A DNA stretch of 64,000 nucleotides from Romanomermis culicivorax (taxonomy: Eukaryota > Nematoda > Enoplea > Mermithida > Mermithidae): positions 558,001 to 622,000 of the forward strand of contig CAWUHX010000164.1 of assembly GCA_963922205.1 (NCBI GenBank). Direction: 5' to 3'. The position numbers and the translations under genes were made by a program. Positions within the stretch are counted from its first letter, which is position 1, and the number at the start of each line of letters is the position of its first letter. A model generated the notes under the pieces. That model saw only the letters and a program-made list of their open reading frames with translations. It searched no databases and was not told where the DNA came from. Below, piece by piece: positions 25,155 through 37,700 of the stretch.

Positions 25155-25510
25155 AGGCAGATCCATTTATTTTGAAATAATCGACGCAGCTACCCATGAA
25201 AATAAGTTCAATAAGTAGGGAAACTAGTAAGCTTATTACTGTAATCAATGAAATAATTTTTTTGTCAATGTACGGCAAACAATGCAGCTGAAAATTTCTT
25301 TCAATAAGTTGATTAAACGGTCAAAATTTTTGGAGTAACACTCTGGTGTCGACGCAGTTCTGTCCAAATCGACAGTGGATAAACATCATGTTTTTTCAAC
25401 AATTTTGGTCTTCCCTATCCTGATGTAGGAATCTGGCGTTTTTATACAGTATAAAGTTTTCCAATGGGGGAAAGTTGCGTATCAGATTGAACCTACTTTT
25501 TAAGGTACAC
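25155..25510 (-). repeat. Dispersed repeat W, copy 3 (inverted)
   Basis: Its reverse complement contains the same ordered blocks as 45475-45870: an AAAACGCCAGATTCC-like segment, then GGGAAGACCAAAATTG, then CATGATGTTTATCCACTG, then GATTTGGACAGAACTG. A further inverted fragment occurs near 29470-29600 (CCAAATCAATAGCGGATAA). Confidence 0.6.
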
Positions 25511-25577
25511 GCTACCATAGAACGACCTAGGTTTTACTATACGCCCATACGTTAATATATACAAAGTGGCATCGTTT

Positions 25578-28500
25578 AGGCCCCTATGCCAGAAGGTGGA
25601 GTAGCCTATTCCCTAGAGTAAACGGTGGATTATTTCGTGGATTATCTCCAGTTGGCATTCCAGAAAGAGGAGTAAAGAGGGGAGTACAGTAGAATAAATC
25701 GGTATGCCAGAAAGCGGAGTAGGCTAATTCACGGATTAAACGGCAGAGTGATCAGTGGATTATCTTTTTTCGGTATTCGAGAAAGAAGAGTAGAACAAAC
25801 AGTGGACTAAAAAATCGTTTTTTCTTGTCCTTTTCTAAACCTGCACCGGCCAGGTGTATTCGGTGGTGTGAGACTATAACTATGGAAGTTGTTGATTTCA
25901 TCAATTTTTTTGGAAAATTCAGACGAGGAAAACCAGCATTCAAATAACATTCCACGAGTTCTTTTTCGAAGATCAGGGTCCAGTTTCACCACAAATTTTA
26001 CGAGTCTTACGACTACTACGAGTGATGAATTCTAGGTGTAAATGAGTTTCACCAGCTTCACTCGTGCTACGGGTGATGAGCTACAACTTATGGGCGACGG
26101 ACAACAAGTTAGGAGTGACGCAATTTGTGCTATGGGTGACGTGCTTTGAGTTACGAGTCCCCAGTAAGAGTGTTTCACCATGTTTTTCGTAGGACTCGTA
26201 AAATGATCATTTTATGGGTGCTTTTTGGCACTTGTTATACGGGAATTCGCAATCTTTTTATGATCGGATGTTGTGATTGGATCGGGAAATATTTGGTTTG
26301 ATTGATTTGATTATTCTGTCATGACGTTGGAATTTCTTTTGAATTCGTTCGGTGTTTTAAATTTTGCATCGATTCTGCTCAAATGATGTTGCTTGAGGCT
26401 AGATTGGCTGTCTAGCATATGTGGCCAAGTTTCCCAAAAGCTGGCGGTATAGCTACAGTAATGGTACCTAACTGATTCGACAGTACTATTTTTAAACAGT
26501 TGAGTACAGATTTGCATGAAAAATTAATTTTGCATATTCTCTGATCACTTTCTTTTCATTCTCTCTGAATATGAATATGCATGTTGAGCCTAACAACAGT
26601 TTTCGCGAAACGAAATTACTGTAACTTTACTACTGACAGCTTTTCAGAAACAGGCTGTAATCTTCATGCCAAACTATTGTGTGAATGATTTTACAAAAAT
26701 ACCAAGAGCTTTTCAATTTGTTCTAAAAATTATTAATTTCTAAGTTATCCTGAAATGTCATCAAATCTCTAACAAATTTTCTCAATTCTTGTAGAAATTT
26801 GTTAGATTTTGTTGAAACATATAACAATTTCGAAAAATTTTTCAATCTCTACGGAAAATCATTTTCATCACATTTTTGAAAATTCGCCAATTTTACAGAA
26901 ACTTCCTAAATTTATTGTGAAGATAAGTTAATTTTATTAAAAACATCTAAAAAATGCAAAAAATTTCTAGATCTTTGCAGATTATCCATTTTTGTTATTT
27001 GTACGGAATTAAAAAAAGGCCACTTGAAAAAACTCGTTAATACTTGAAAAAATGTGTTACTACTTGAAAACCTTTGTTACCACCTGAAAAAATCTTTACC
27101 TTCGAACATGATGCGCAACATTTTTTTCAAGATGCATCGCAAAAATTTCAAGATGCTTCGCAAAATTTTCAAGATGCATGGCAAAAAAGTCAAGATGTGA
27201 GAGTTTTCCGATGTTCGACTTTTTTTAAACTGCATCACAATTTTTTGAAATGCATCGCATTTTTCTCAAGATGATCTTGGAGAAAAATCAAGATGGCATG
27301 ATGGCATCTCGAAAAAATAAGATAACATCTTGAAAAAAGATCAAGATCTCATCTCGAAAAAAATCAAAATGGGTGGCACATTTCCGAAACTAGCCAATCA
27401 AAGACGTTTCTCCACCCCTTTACATATTATATACAGAACCCTTCAAAGTGGATTTATGAGGTCACGGCTTGCTGGTGGAGGGCGCCTTAAGTTTTTACCA
27501 GAGCGGGATGGCAGAGGAGGGAGGGTTATTTTGCACGGGCAATCCGATGGACATATTGGTTTTTCATAAAAAAATTTATTTTTTGGGGTTTTTCAGGAAA
27601 ATGTCAAAGTTTGTTTTCCGCCCAAAATGCGGTAATTTCGGAAAAGTATCCAAATTATCGTTTCTTTGTCGGTTTGACATAAGAAAACAAATGACAAAAA
27701 TGTACAGATACCACTAAGCTACGAGTCCTACAGACCCATTTTTAGTCCGTGAAAATCTCATCAAATTTACGAGTAATTTCCCTATCATAGTGATGGGTAA
27801 CTCATTTGGTGAAACTGAACAGTCGTAAGTTATGAAAAACCGTTGCTCGTAACACTCATAACTCGTGGGCCCGTACTCACAAACTTGATTTTTTGGTGAA
27901 ACGGCCACTCGTGACACTCCTAGACTCGTAATTCTTTACTCGTAAACTCTGATTTTTGGTGAGACGGTCATTCGTAGCACTCTTAACACGGGACTCAACT
28001 CGTGACATTTTACTCTTAAGACGGAGTTTTGTGGTGAAACCGGGACCAGATCCATTCGAAATGTATAGTGATTTTGACTTCCAACCAAGATATCGATTCA
28101 ATAAAGCAACAGTACGTGAATCAATAGAAATTTGCATAATGAACTAGAAAACTCAAAAATTTCAAATTCAACAATTCAAAACTCTGGATTTTTTTGGAAT
28201 TTTTTCTCAATGCTGACACATGCCGAATTTTGTGTCCTATTATCCGAACTGTCCGTTTTTTATTTCCGATAACATTTTTCGACTTTTGACGTATTTGATT
28301 AGAAAATTAATATCAAGCTCCGAAAAATTATCGCCTCGTTTTTTGTTGCTCATTTCACAAGTCTCAAATTATGTAGATTAGCAAAAAGCAATGCAATGAA
28401 TGCAGAAAAACCGATAAAGTTGACAAAGCGTGGCCTTACAGAGTCGATAAAATGGTGTTGTAGAGAAAAGTAATAAAATCGATAAACCCATGACGAACAG

Positions 28501-28742
28501 CAGAAATCCATTGTGAGACAAGTTTTTTTCTTGTCTTTTTGCCACTACTCCACTGTTCAATCCACGGGTTACGAAGTCCGCCACCACTCCACTTTCTGGA
28601 ATGCTAAAAAAGAAAATCCATGGAGTAGCCTAATCTGGGGAGTAGCTAGTTGGTGGATTAGCTTACTCCGGGGAGTGGCTACTCCTCGGATTAGACTATT
28701 CCGTGGAGTATTCTAGTCCACCTTCTGGCATACGGGCCTTAG
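25578..28742. mobile_element. 3.2-kb composite element with long nested inverted repeats
   Basis: Outer ends: AGGCCCCTATGCCAGAAGGT on the left and the complement of AAGGCCCGTATGCCAGAAGG on the right. Each is followed by several short GGAGTAG...GGATTA-type subrepeats (25590-25830 and 28530-28735). Inner arms: about 25970-26225 and 27716-28056 both carry ACGAGT...GTTTCACC-type units. They meet the centre in inverted orientation, and both are bounded by GTTTCACCACAAA next to a GATCAGGGTCC or GATCTGGTCCC motif. No transposase was recognised, and the centre carries a CAAGATG-type repeat (27017-27690). It could be one foldback-type transposon or one TIR element inside another. Confidence 0.7.
27017..27690 (+). 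repeat. CAAGATG-rich dispersed repeat, copy 1
   Basis: It starts GGCCACTTGAAAAAA and runs through many CTTGAAAAA, TTTCAAGATGCATCGCAAAA and TCTTGAAAAAA units, then a less repetitive tail (GCCCAAAATGCGGTAATTTC at about 27620). The same order recurs at 29714-30207 and, after the DIRS insertion, at 45202 onward. The short translated frames here are repeat artefacts. Confidence 0.75.
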
Positions 28743-28744
28743 AC

Positions 28745-29713
28745 TTTTGACATATCAACTAGCTGCTACTGGGACAATAATAGACACTTTCTAGGGTAGA
28801 TTAAACACAACATACGGTCTCAGTTTTTATCAGATTTCGAAGTTTTTACTAAATTTATTGTTTCTAATCGGGCCATTCCGAAAAAATGATAATTACCAAT
28901 TGTTTGAATTTTCAAATGTTAATTCTAGCAGATTGATTCACACACGCTCAACCTGCTGCGTACGATGGAAAGATGTTTTCTCAGAAGACTGAGCTATGCA
29001 ACTCCTGTGTATGCGACACGACTCGCCCAACTAATCCATTATCACAAAATGCACTCTGATGTGAAACATCGGCACAAATGTGATAACTTTTAGGATGTGA
29101 AAGCTGATATATTTGAAAGCTCAACTCTACATGCTCCTCCCAATCAGCCAAAGATTCGTTCTGAAAATATCTGTCCAATCAAATTTATCAATGTATTCAG
29201 AATTATAGTCTATTTATTTCAAATTTCTGAAATAGCATATGCCCCAGACAACCGATGAAAGCTTATATTGGTGTAGAGAATAAGAAATTTGCTTGTCATT
29301 GAGCGGCGAACGGACGGACTGATTGTTTTTTTCCAATAACCTGGGACTATTTTCATCAAAGAGGTTTAAGCTCCAGCTGAGCTGTAGCTTGTAGCTTAAC
29401 TCTGTATGTTATACCATTACCGTTGAACTGAAGGTGTGCTGCAAACTTAAGACTGTCTGATGAAACCAGCTTCTTCTTCTTCATTTTGGTCGAGACAGAT
29501 CCAAATCAATAGCGGATAAGTGTTCTACGATTTTGTCCGCTTCAACTCCGTGAAAATTTTATGCGTTGAACGCACTTTTTGGTTGTCGCTGCGACTTTAT
29601 TCTTCCGATATTCGAGAATTGGGTTATCAGATTTTCACGTTTTTTGTGACATTTTACATTACGTGACAGTCTTCAAATGGTCCATCGGCGCACAGACAGG
29701 TTGAAATACGAGA
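28745..29713. other. AT-rich DNA between repeats
   Basis: Apart from an inverted repeat-W fragment near 29470-29600, nothing was recognised. Confidence 0.4.
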
Positions 29714-30207
29714 AGGGCCACTTGAAAAAATCTACCACATGAAAAAATTCGTTACCATGAAAAAAATTCAAACATGATGCACAACATTTTTTCAAGGTGC
29801 ATTGCAGAAAGCTCGAGATGTAAGAGCTTTTATGTTCGACTTTTTTTCAAGTGCATCACAATTTTTTTCAAATGCATCGCAATGTTCTCAAGACTATCTT
29901 GAAAGAAAGTTTAAAAAATAAATCGGCTTCTTGGAAAAAAGCAAGATCTTACCTTGAAAAAAGTCAGGATGGTATCTTGAAAAAAATCAAGATCTCATTT
30001 TGAAACAAAATCAAGGTGGACAGTGCATCAAAGGATGGAAATTTCTGGAATAAGTCAATCAAATTCGTAGCTCCGACTACCCTGCAAATTTGATTTTGAG
30101 GTGAAGTCTGACTGGAAAAGGGCGTTCTTTGCTTTTTACGGGGGTGTGTTACAATGCAGGGGAGCTTAAAATGTAAAAAATCCTTTTTTTTCACCCAAAA
30201 TGCAGTA
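29714..30207 (+). repeat. CAAGATG-rich dispersed repeat, copy 2, left part
   Basis: It begins GGGCCACTTGAAAAAA and ends CACCCAAAATGCAGTA at the DIRS boundary. Copy 1 continues from the equivalent point as ATTTCGGAAAAG, and the sequence just right of the DIRS element is ATTTCGGAAGA. The retroelement therefore splits one repeat unit. Confidence 0.8.
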
Positions 30208-30290
30208 ATTCTTCATTATCAATGAGCCTTAACTTGTAGAATATACGTCATCGGTCTACCGTTAGCTAGCTAGGTACTTTCTAGTCATTG
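30208..30290 (+). repeat. DIRS left inverted terminal repeat
   Basis: It starts ATTCTTCATTATCAATGAG and runs through CGGTCTACCGTTAGCTAGCT. It matches the reverse complement of 45079-45160 with few differences. Confidence 0.9.
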
Positions 30291-30420
30291 TTCTTTTCAG
30301 TTTCTACCGTTAGCACGTTTCCTGCTAATTTCTCTATAGGCTCTATTTCTAATACTATTCGTTCGAGCAAACAAAGTCACTCGTCCAGGCTTCGTTCTCG
30401 ATCATTGCGGCGAGATATGA

Positions 30421-31437
30421 GAGATAAACAAACGACCTCATAGTCACTCTCGACTACAATCTCGTTCATTTTCTCCGATTTTGAGCTCAAGTTAAGACTC
30501 TCGGTCGAAATATTCGGAGCAATCTGTTAATTCTTCTCGAGCTGTAGCTGCGAGTAAGAAAGATTTTATACTGACTTCTGTTGGAGATCAGACTGCTGCA
30601 GTGGATGATTTTTCAGAAAATCATATTCCTAATGATTCCCGAGCTGTTGCTGCGGTAGATTTTAGATCTGTTGAACCAGATCAAGCAGCTGAAAGAATCG
30701 ACGTTGATCAGAACAGCAAATTTGCTTCGACAGGTCATTCAGTTGCTGACGACAATCGCGGTGCTATTTCTTTTGATTCGCGTTTTCGGCATTCTCGTTC
30801 TGCGTCTATTGACAGCAGAGTTGATATTCCCGATTTTTCGGATGATCCAAAACCTGAACGTCAGCGTTTGAAGCTCAAACACAAACTAACTGATCTTATC
30901 AGTAAAGAATTATGTGGTCGCGATGAAAGCTCAGATAGCAGAGCCAAGCGATATGCTAATTTTCCTATTCCAGATTCGAATTTGGCTATAGCTGCCGCTA
31001 TTGATGAGGAGATTTCTTGTTTCCTGGAGGAGGACGGTAAAAAGTGGATTATTAAAAAGGATGATATCCTTCGGCATTTACACCAATCAGTTTTGGAAAC
31101 GTCTTTTCCTTTATTGACGGTGCTTAATGAAAAAGAAAGGGGATCTTTTGATCCTAAATTAATTATCAATTGCATTAATCATTCCGTCCGACATATCAGT
31201 CTGCTTTTGCAAGACATAATTTACATTCGTCGATACGAAATTTTGAAAAATCTTGGAATTAAGTCGGCTTTCTTTCAAGAGATTGCATGTGAATCTTTAA
31301 TGACTACAGATTTAGTCAAGAGTGAAATAGATTCAGCAACTAAGCTGACGCCTCCTGCTCTTTTTGGCAAGGCCATTTGTGATAAAATGGAGGATTTTGG
31401 CCAAAAAATAGCTTCCATGACGCTGTTCAGAAGCTAA
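30421..31437 (+). pseudogene. DIRS gag-like ORF (degraded)
   Basis: One frame is open from 30421 apart from a TAA at 30493-30495 and ends at 31435-31437. The N-terminal part is rich in Ser and Arg, followed by a charged region and a mostly helical C-terminal half (ISLLLQDIIYIRRYEILKNL). A further Ser/Arg-rich piece lies upstream in another frame (about 30361-30470), showing a frameshift. The role follows from position in the DIRS gene order; no sequence motif proves it. Confidence 0.6.
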
Positions 31438-31445
31438 GCAGTTCA

Positions 31446-33452
31446 GTGACGTCGACCTTTTCTCGTCACTTTCGATTGAATTCTTATCGTGCTTCTACCT
31501 TCCCTAGTTTGGCAAAACGGCCTTTGAGCAAGCCTATGGCCTTCAACAATTCCAAGTATGATATTTATAATTTTGGCTTTAAACCAATAACAGCTCGGCC
31601 TAATGTAGTAGCTGGTCGGCTTGCTCTTTTTTATGCTAACTGGACTGTAATTACTTGAGACAGTTGGATTTTACGAGCTGTTTTAGGCTTACATTTGGAT
31701 TGGAAAACTAATCCACCTAACAAACTAACCCGCTCTTTTTCCATCAATTTTTCTCCATCAGAAACTGAACTGATCAGTGATCACTAATGAGGTTAATGGC
31801 CTCTTGGAGAAAAAAGCGGTCATTAAACTAGACTCCAATACTCATCCTTTTTTATCGCAGCTTTTCTTGGTTGGTAAGAAAACTGGTGGTATGAGACCTG
31901 TTATTAATTTGAAACAGCTCAATAATTATATGCACTATGAACATTTTAAAATGGAAGGCATATACGTGCTGAAAGATTTGATACAACCAGACGATTTTTT
32001 GGTGAAGATTGATTTAAAAGATGCATATTTTTCAGTTCCAGTTCACTATGATGATCAAAAATTTCCTTGTTTTAGATGGCAGCAAAATATTTATCAATTT
32101 ACGTGCATGCCTTTTGGTTTATGCTCAGGACCACGGGTTTTTACAAAAATTTTCAAGCCCGTCATAAGCACGTTGCGTCAGCTGGGCATTCACCTCATCA
32201 TCTATTTAGATGACATCTTAATTTTAAATCCTACTTATGAAGGTTTGAAACATGACGTTAAATGAGTCATGTTCATGATAACGAATCTCGGCTTTGTTAT
32301 AAATTTTGAAAAATCTGAATTGGTGCCAACAAAGAGAATAATTTTTTAGGGCTAATTATATGCACCAAAATTTATTATCGAAAAAAGACTGTATGACCTA
32401 GTCTGTCTATTGGGAAAGTTTGTGTCAGTTAGTCAAGCTCTTTTAAGAGCGAACCTCTTCACCAGAGAAATTCAACGTTGCTTAATTACAGGCTTAAAAA
32501 AATACAAAAATTACAATGCATGCATTTCCTTATCTGCAGATGCCATACATGAACTGAAAATGTGGCATTCACAGCTGCCACAATGGAACGGACAGCACAT
32601 TATACCGGCACATATTTCTTGTACTATTTTCTCAGATGCTTCAAACTTGGGCTGGGGTGCATCCAATGGTAGTCGTTCTATCAGTGGACGATGGACTAAA
32701 TATGAGAGAACTTTCCACATTAATTGCAAAGAACTTTTGGCAGCATTTTTTGCTCTAAAAATTTTTGGCGCGAATTTATCTAACACTTCAATTTAATTGA
32801 TGTTAGATAACTCTACAGCTATTGCTTATATTAATTGATTTGGCGGAACGAAAAATAAGTTCTTGTGTGACTTGGCAATTAAAATATGGGCTTGGTCCCT
32901 CGATCGAGATTTGTATCTTAGAGCTTCTCATGTCCCAGGGAAGCAAAATTTAGATGCTAATTCTTTATCTAGAAATTTTTCTGATAGCAGTGATTGGGAG
33001 TTGAATCAAGACGTTTCAACAAATTATCTTCTACATGGGAACATGTTTCAATTGATTTGTTTGCAAATAGGCACAATGCAAAAGTTAGAAAATTTGTGTC
33101 TTGGAAACTAAATCCTGATGCTTTTGCTGTGGATGCCGTCTCTCTTTCGTGGTCTGCTTTTTATGCTTATGCTTTTCCACCTTTTAGCTTAATTGGTAAA
33201 GTTTTACAAAAGATTCGTTATGACCGAGCTACAGTAATTTTAATTGTTCCAGTTTGCCCGACACAGCCGTGGTGGCCTCTACTCTTATCAATGACAATAG
33301 ATCGTCCCATACTTCTGCCGCAAATATTCGAGATCCTTTTGGATCCTGTGGGAAATTATCATCCCCTGATAATGAACGAAACTTTGCAGCTCTCAGCCTG
33401 GAGGGTATCAGGCGTGCCTGGGCTAAACTTGAAGTTCCAGCAGAAGCTATAA
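31446..33452 (+). pseudogene. DIRS reverse transcriptase / RNase H / methyltransferase-like polyprotein (degraded)
   Basis: 31446-31780 is in one frame with a stop. Near 31780 a 7-base duplication (AGTGATC) shifts into the frame of the reverse transcriptase. That domain spans 31777-32262 with the catalytic YLDD at 32203-32214 and FLVGKKTGGMRPV upstream. Stops follow at 32263, about 32347 and 32400. RNase H-like sequence is at 32410-33111 (FSDASNLGWGAS, FHINCKELLAAFFAL), with stops at 32794 and about 32836. From 32994 to 33452 a third frame carries the typical DIRS C-terminal domain (SIDLFANRHNAKVRKFVSW, CPTQPWWPLL). The enzyme would copy the element RNA into DNA. It is plainly inactive. Confidence 0.85.
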
Positions 33453-34069
33453 CGATCATGCTACAATCCTGGTCAAAAGGAACTCAGAAACACTACAGCT
33501 CGGCCCTCCCAAAGTGGAGTAGCTGGTGTTGTAAACAAAGTATTGATCCAATTCAACCATCTGTTTCGGACTTGATAAGTTACCTGCTCTCTTTGCACAA
33601 AGCAGGGCTCAAATACAATACTATAGTGGGTACAAAATCTGCTATCGTTAATTTTTTGTCTGAGGTGGGATGTGATTTGTCCGGCAATCATTTGATTGCT
33701 CGGTTTCTAAAGGGAATTTTTAATCTTAACCCTCCTGTACCGAGGTATTCGCCTACATGGGACGTTTCTATCGTTTTGAACTATCTCAAAACTATAACTA
33801 TTTGTCATATTTCATCCAAATACTCTCGGGTTTCAAGAAAACTTGTATCATTTAAATGTGTAATGCTTCTGGCATTGAGTTCGTCAAAGAGAGCATAAGA
33901 GTTACAAAAAATAGATATTCAGTACATAAAATTTTTTGAAACTTCTGTTCAAATTTCTATTCCTGCAATAACTAAAACTCAAAGGACTGAGCCACCTATT
34001 ATGTTAAAAATTTTTATATTTTCGGACCAAACAGTTTGTCCTTATCTATGCTTAGAGCAATACTTAAAA

Positions 34070-34672
34070 TGTCGGGGATGGACATAGTCTATCTCCAGGT
34101 TGTGAAGAAATAGCCAAAGTCCACGCGATTTGCGTCGATGCTGATTTGCATAGACACCGCGCATAAATATGCCGGTCGTCTATGTTTTTGGTCATTCATT
34201 GATTGTTTGTTTTGTTTTTTATTAAAGAAGAAATCGGCGGCCCAATAGGGCATTATTTTATATTATTTTTGTTATATTATTTGTGATGGAGCATTTCCGC
34301 CCTAAATACAACGACCCGCGGCCGACAGCCTTTGGATTTCTCGCAGCGGAGGGAACGCAGGTTAGACCCCGGATTTCTGGAGAGCCACCCAGCGTGCAAG
34401 TCTACATTTACAACTCAGTTCTCGGCCTGACTTCTGGATTTGCCCCTGGTTTGAAGTTACTTGAGCTCAGGGAGTTATTTTATCTTCTGCAGTTCTTCGG
34501 GACGAAAGCAGGAGATCTTTGTTGATTTTGAGACTGACCGAACTGTTGCAAACTTATTCTACCTAAGGTTTCGGCCTGATTAGGTGAATTAGCGAGTGAC
34601 TGATTAGGTCTAATTTTGATATCAAATCCTTTACTATATTTCTCAACCACAACTCCAAGTCTCATTTCAACA
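34070..34672 (+). repeat. Gypsy 5' LTR
   Basis: TG...CA ends, 603 bp, nearly identical to 43683-44282. It contains an 80-codon open frame (34286-34525) that is open in both LTRs, but the 3' copy lacks the ATG (GTG there), so it is probably chance or part of the 5' leader. Confidence 0.95.
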
Positions 34673-34770
34673 AGTGGTGGCTTCTGACTCTCAAAGTAAC
34701 GGAAAATCAGAGGCAAACTCGAGGAGTCAAAAAACCTATTGGTTTTTATAGAGAACTGGGAGGTTACAAA

Positions 34771-37700
34771 ATGAGTAAAGACAACCTAGGTGGCCTCAAG
34801 AGTTCCGGTTTGCCCCGAACACCACCGGGAAAAAAGGCCCGTGATACAGAAAAGTTAATTGTTCTAACTTCAGCTGAAACTTCAGCTGAAGAGGACAATT
34901 GCTCAGATCATAGGCCTTTATCGGTGGAAAATGAAGGCAATCGACCTACGACCTCGACAGCTGTCGAGAGGGAGGACGATGACGTGATATTATCGGCCAA
35001 CGAAGATCAAATTTTTAAAATTCCATCGTCGACAAACCTCCCGAAGAGAGGCGAATATTTACAACCGCCTATTACGGGACCAGCGCGTCCATTACCGAAG
35101 ATGAACATTCCGGTTTTGGATCAACAGCAGCGCCGGCCGACAAATAAACCCGCCCAATTATTCGATACTTACCATCGATTATATTGGGACAATGAGCGGG
35201 AAGAACACCGCGAAAATCCTCGGAAAAGCTCATTGGAGGATAAACTGGACCAAATCATGAACAGGTTAGATGTTTATGATAGCATATTCGCCAACATTGC
35301 TAATACAGGTTCACAGAAAGCCAGTAAGGCAAATGAACCGAGGCAAAGCAATTCTGGTTGTTTGGAACAAGGTGGTGCATTGAAGTTTGAGCAAGCCCAG
35401 GAAGAGTTAGCGTGGCAAAATGATGGCATCACTCTTCAGCAAGACTGTAGACGGAAAGACTAAAAGTCAAGTCTCGGTCCTAAAGAGCAGTATATGTCTC
35501 ATTTGCCCACTACCTCAAAAGTGGAGCAGAGAGTGAGCAGTTGTGGTTTTGACGAAGGCGTAAAAAACCCGAGTCTGATAAATACAACTATCTCACAACA
35601 GAGCAGTTGTATTAGGGGAGAGACCCCAAGTGTCAGGCAGCAGGTTATGCCTACAATGATTCCGATTGATCCGGCTTTATGGGTCAATCTGGCTCAAGTA
35701 GGCCCAACTGTCTATGACATTGAAAGGGCGATCAAACCGAAATTACTGCAATCTGATATGCCAAGTAAGCAGGTTCTTGCTTTTTTAGTGGAGCTAGAAG
35801 GTGAGTTTCGAAAGAATACTCCCGATGAGGTGAAGCTAGAAGCATTAACCTGTTTGTCAAGGGACTTGCCGAAAGAATTGGCCGAAGAGTCAACGACATA
35901 TAGGGAGGCCCGAGACAAGATTTTGAATTATTGTGCTCCAGACTGTAACCTGGACATGCTCAAACGGGATTTATTGGATATTAAACAGGAACCCGATGAA
36001 GCAGCAACCAAATTTCTAAAAAGGGTTAGAGCACATGTGAATCTCGTTTACCAGAGTGAAACAAAGGAGTTTAAAAATAAAGTAATCATTGAAACCTTTT
36101 TCTATAGAAGTTCTTTAACTTATCAATTAGAACTGCAGAAAGACATAGCAAAATTCAAAAATTGGTATGATCTTTCGTGGGCAGTCTATGAGATAGAGTT
36201 AAAGTACCGGAATGCGATCAGAACATTTGGGCCAAGAGAGCAGCCCATGATGATAAATACGGCACAAACGGAAATTGCTGAGGAGCAGCAAGCCGATGTG
36301 AATGTAATCCAAAGACCTTATGAAAGCGCCCAAAAGTGCAATAGGGACTTTAGAAGACCAAACACAGAAAGGCAAACTCCAATGCAATCTTCGCAAAATC
36401 AATTGATAGATATAGCAGATGATGAAGTACTTGAAGTACCTCCGCAACAGGCCATAATGCCTCGGCAACAGCCTGTTGAGGAGCCAAAAAAGGACTCCCT
36501 CATGGTGGCTTTATCTAAAGAGTTTATCAAAATGGCACAATGTTATGAAGAGATTAGGAACTCGACCAAAGCTCAAGAGGAAGCCATAACTGCTTTAACT
36601 CAGAAAGTTGATAAAGCGAAAGCGAAAGGTCAACAAGAGGTTCAGCAGCGAAAATGGTGTACTTACCATGAAAATAACACTCACAACACGATTGACTGTA
36701 GAACCTTGAATTTTTATAAAGGTCTACAAAATCGTGGAAGGGGTGGAAATAGTGGAAGAGGCTTTGGAAGAGGAAATCCTAGAGGAAGTTTTGGAAATTT
36801 CCGAGGTAGAGGAAATTTCAGAGGTAATTTCAGAGGAAATTACGGAGGAAGTAGAGGAGGTTTTGGTAACGAAGGTGGAAGGGGAGCTTATCAAGTTTCG
36901 TTTCCTGACGACGAGGCCGAAAATTTGCAAGAATATGCCGAGTTTCAGGAATACGTAAAGTTGAAGAAGCTCAGGGAGCAGATGAGATTGTTACAGGCTA
37001 CCACCCAACTGATGTTACCAGGACTGAATCTGATGGACCAACAACCAGTAATCGCAAATCCGAGTTCAAATACCCTGTTGGTTCCGCAAAAGGTAATTAG
37101 TCCGTCGCAAGCCTCCGGGCAGACAGACCAACCGCCAAGTAGTGGTATCAATAGTGTACAGCAAGAACCAATGATGGAGATGAAGTTGTGTGGTTTACAT
37201 AATTGTGCCATGGAGAAAGAGGAGAATGTGCCAGAAATGGAATGCAGTGCCGAGTATGGTAGAAAGGCAACTGCAGAGGAACTGGATATGTTAGCAAAAT
37301 ACCCTAGAACACAGCCATTTCACATCAGAGTAACTGTGTGTTCTACTACTGCAAAGGCACTGATTGACACGGGAGCTCAGTGTTCGGTGATGTCGGGTGA
37401 TTTCTTGAAAAAATCACTTGGACTGGAGTATACAGCATACCCTAAGATCCTAAAAGTCACTGTCGCCAATGGTAAAGTAGTTAGTGCACATGGTTACGTT
37501 CAATTCCAAATGGAATGTGATTATGGCCATTTTCCAGTTAAAGCTATCATAATACCAGGGTCCGCAGAAGATTTAATATTGGGAACAGACTTCCTAGCGC
37601 ATCCGGAAGTCAATACGGTAATGGATTTTGGAAAAGGTTCAATGACTATGATGGGTGTAAAGAAAAGTATTGATTTGTTAACATCTGATAAGAAAGCAAT

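Noticed and set aside
27017..27274. ORF with FQDASQ-type repeats
   Set aside because: It is produced by the CAAGATGCATCGCAAAA repeat; the related copy at 29714 does not keep the frame.
34283..34525. 80-codon ORF in the Gypsy LTR, also at 43893-44135
   Set aside because: Both copies exist because LTRs are duplicated. The 3' copy lacks an ATG and no motif is present, so there is no evidence of a protein.
36724..36958. Ser/Thr-rich and Glu/Val-rich ORFs opposite or out of frame with the Gypsy Gag tail
   Set aside because: They are shadow frames of the RGG-coding stretch.
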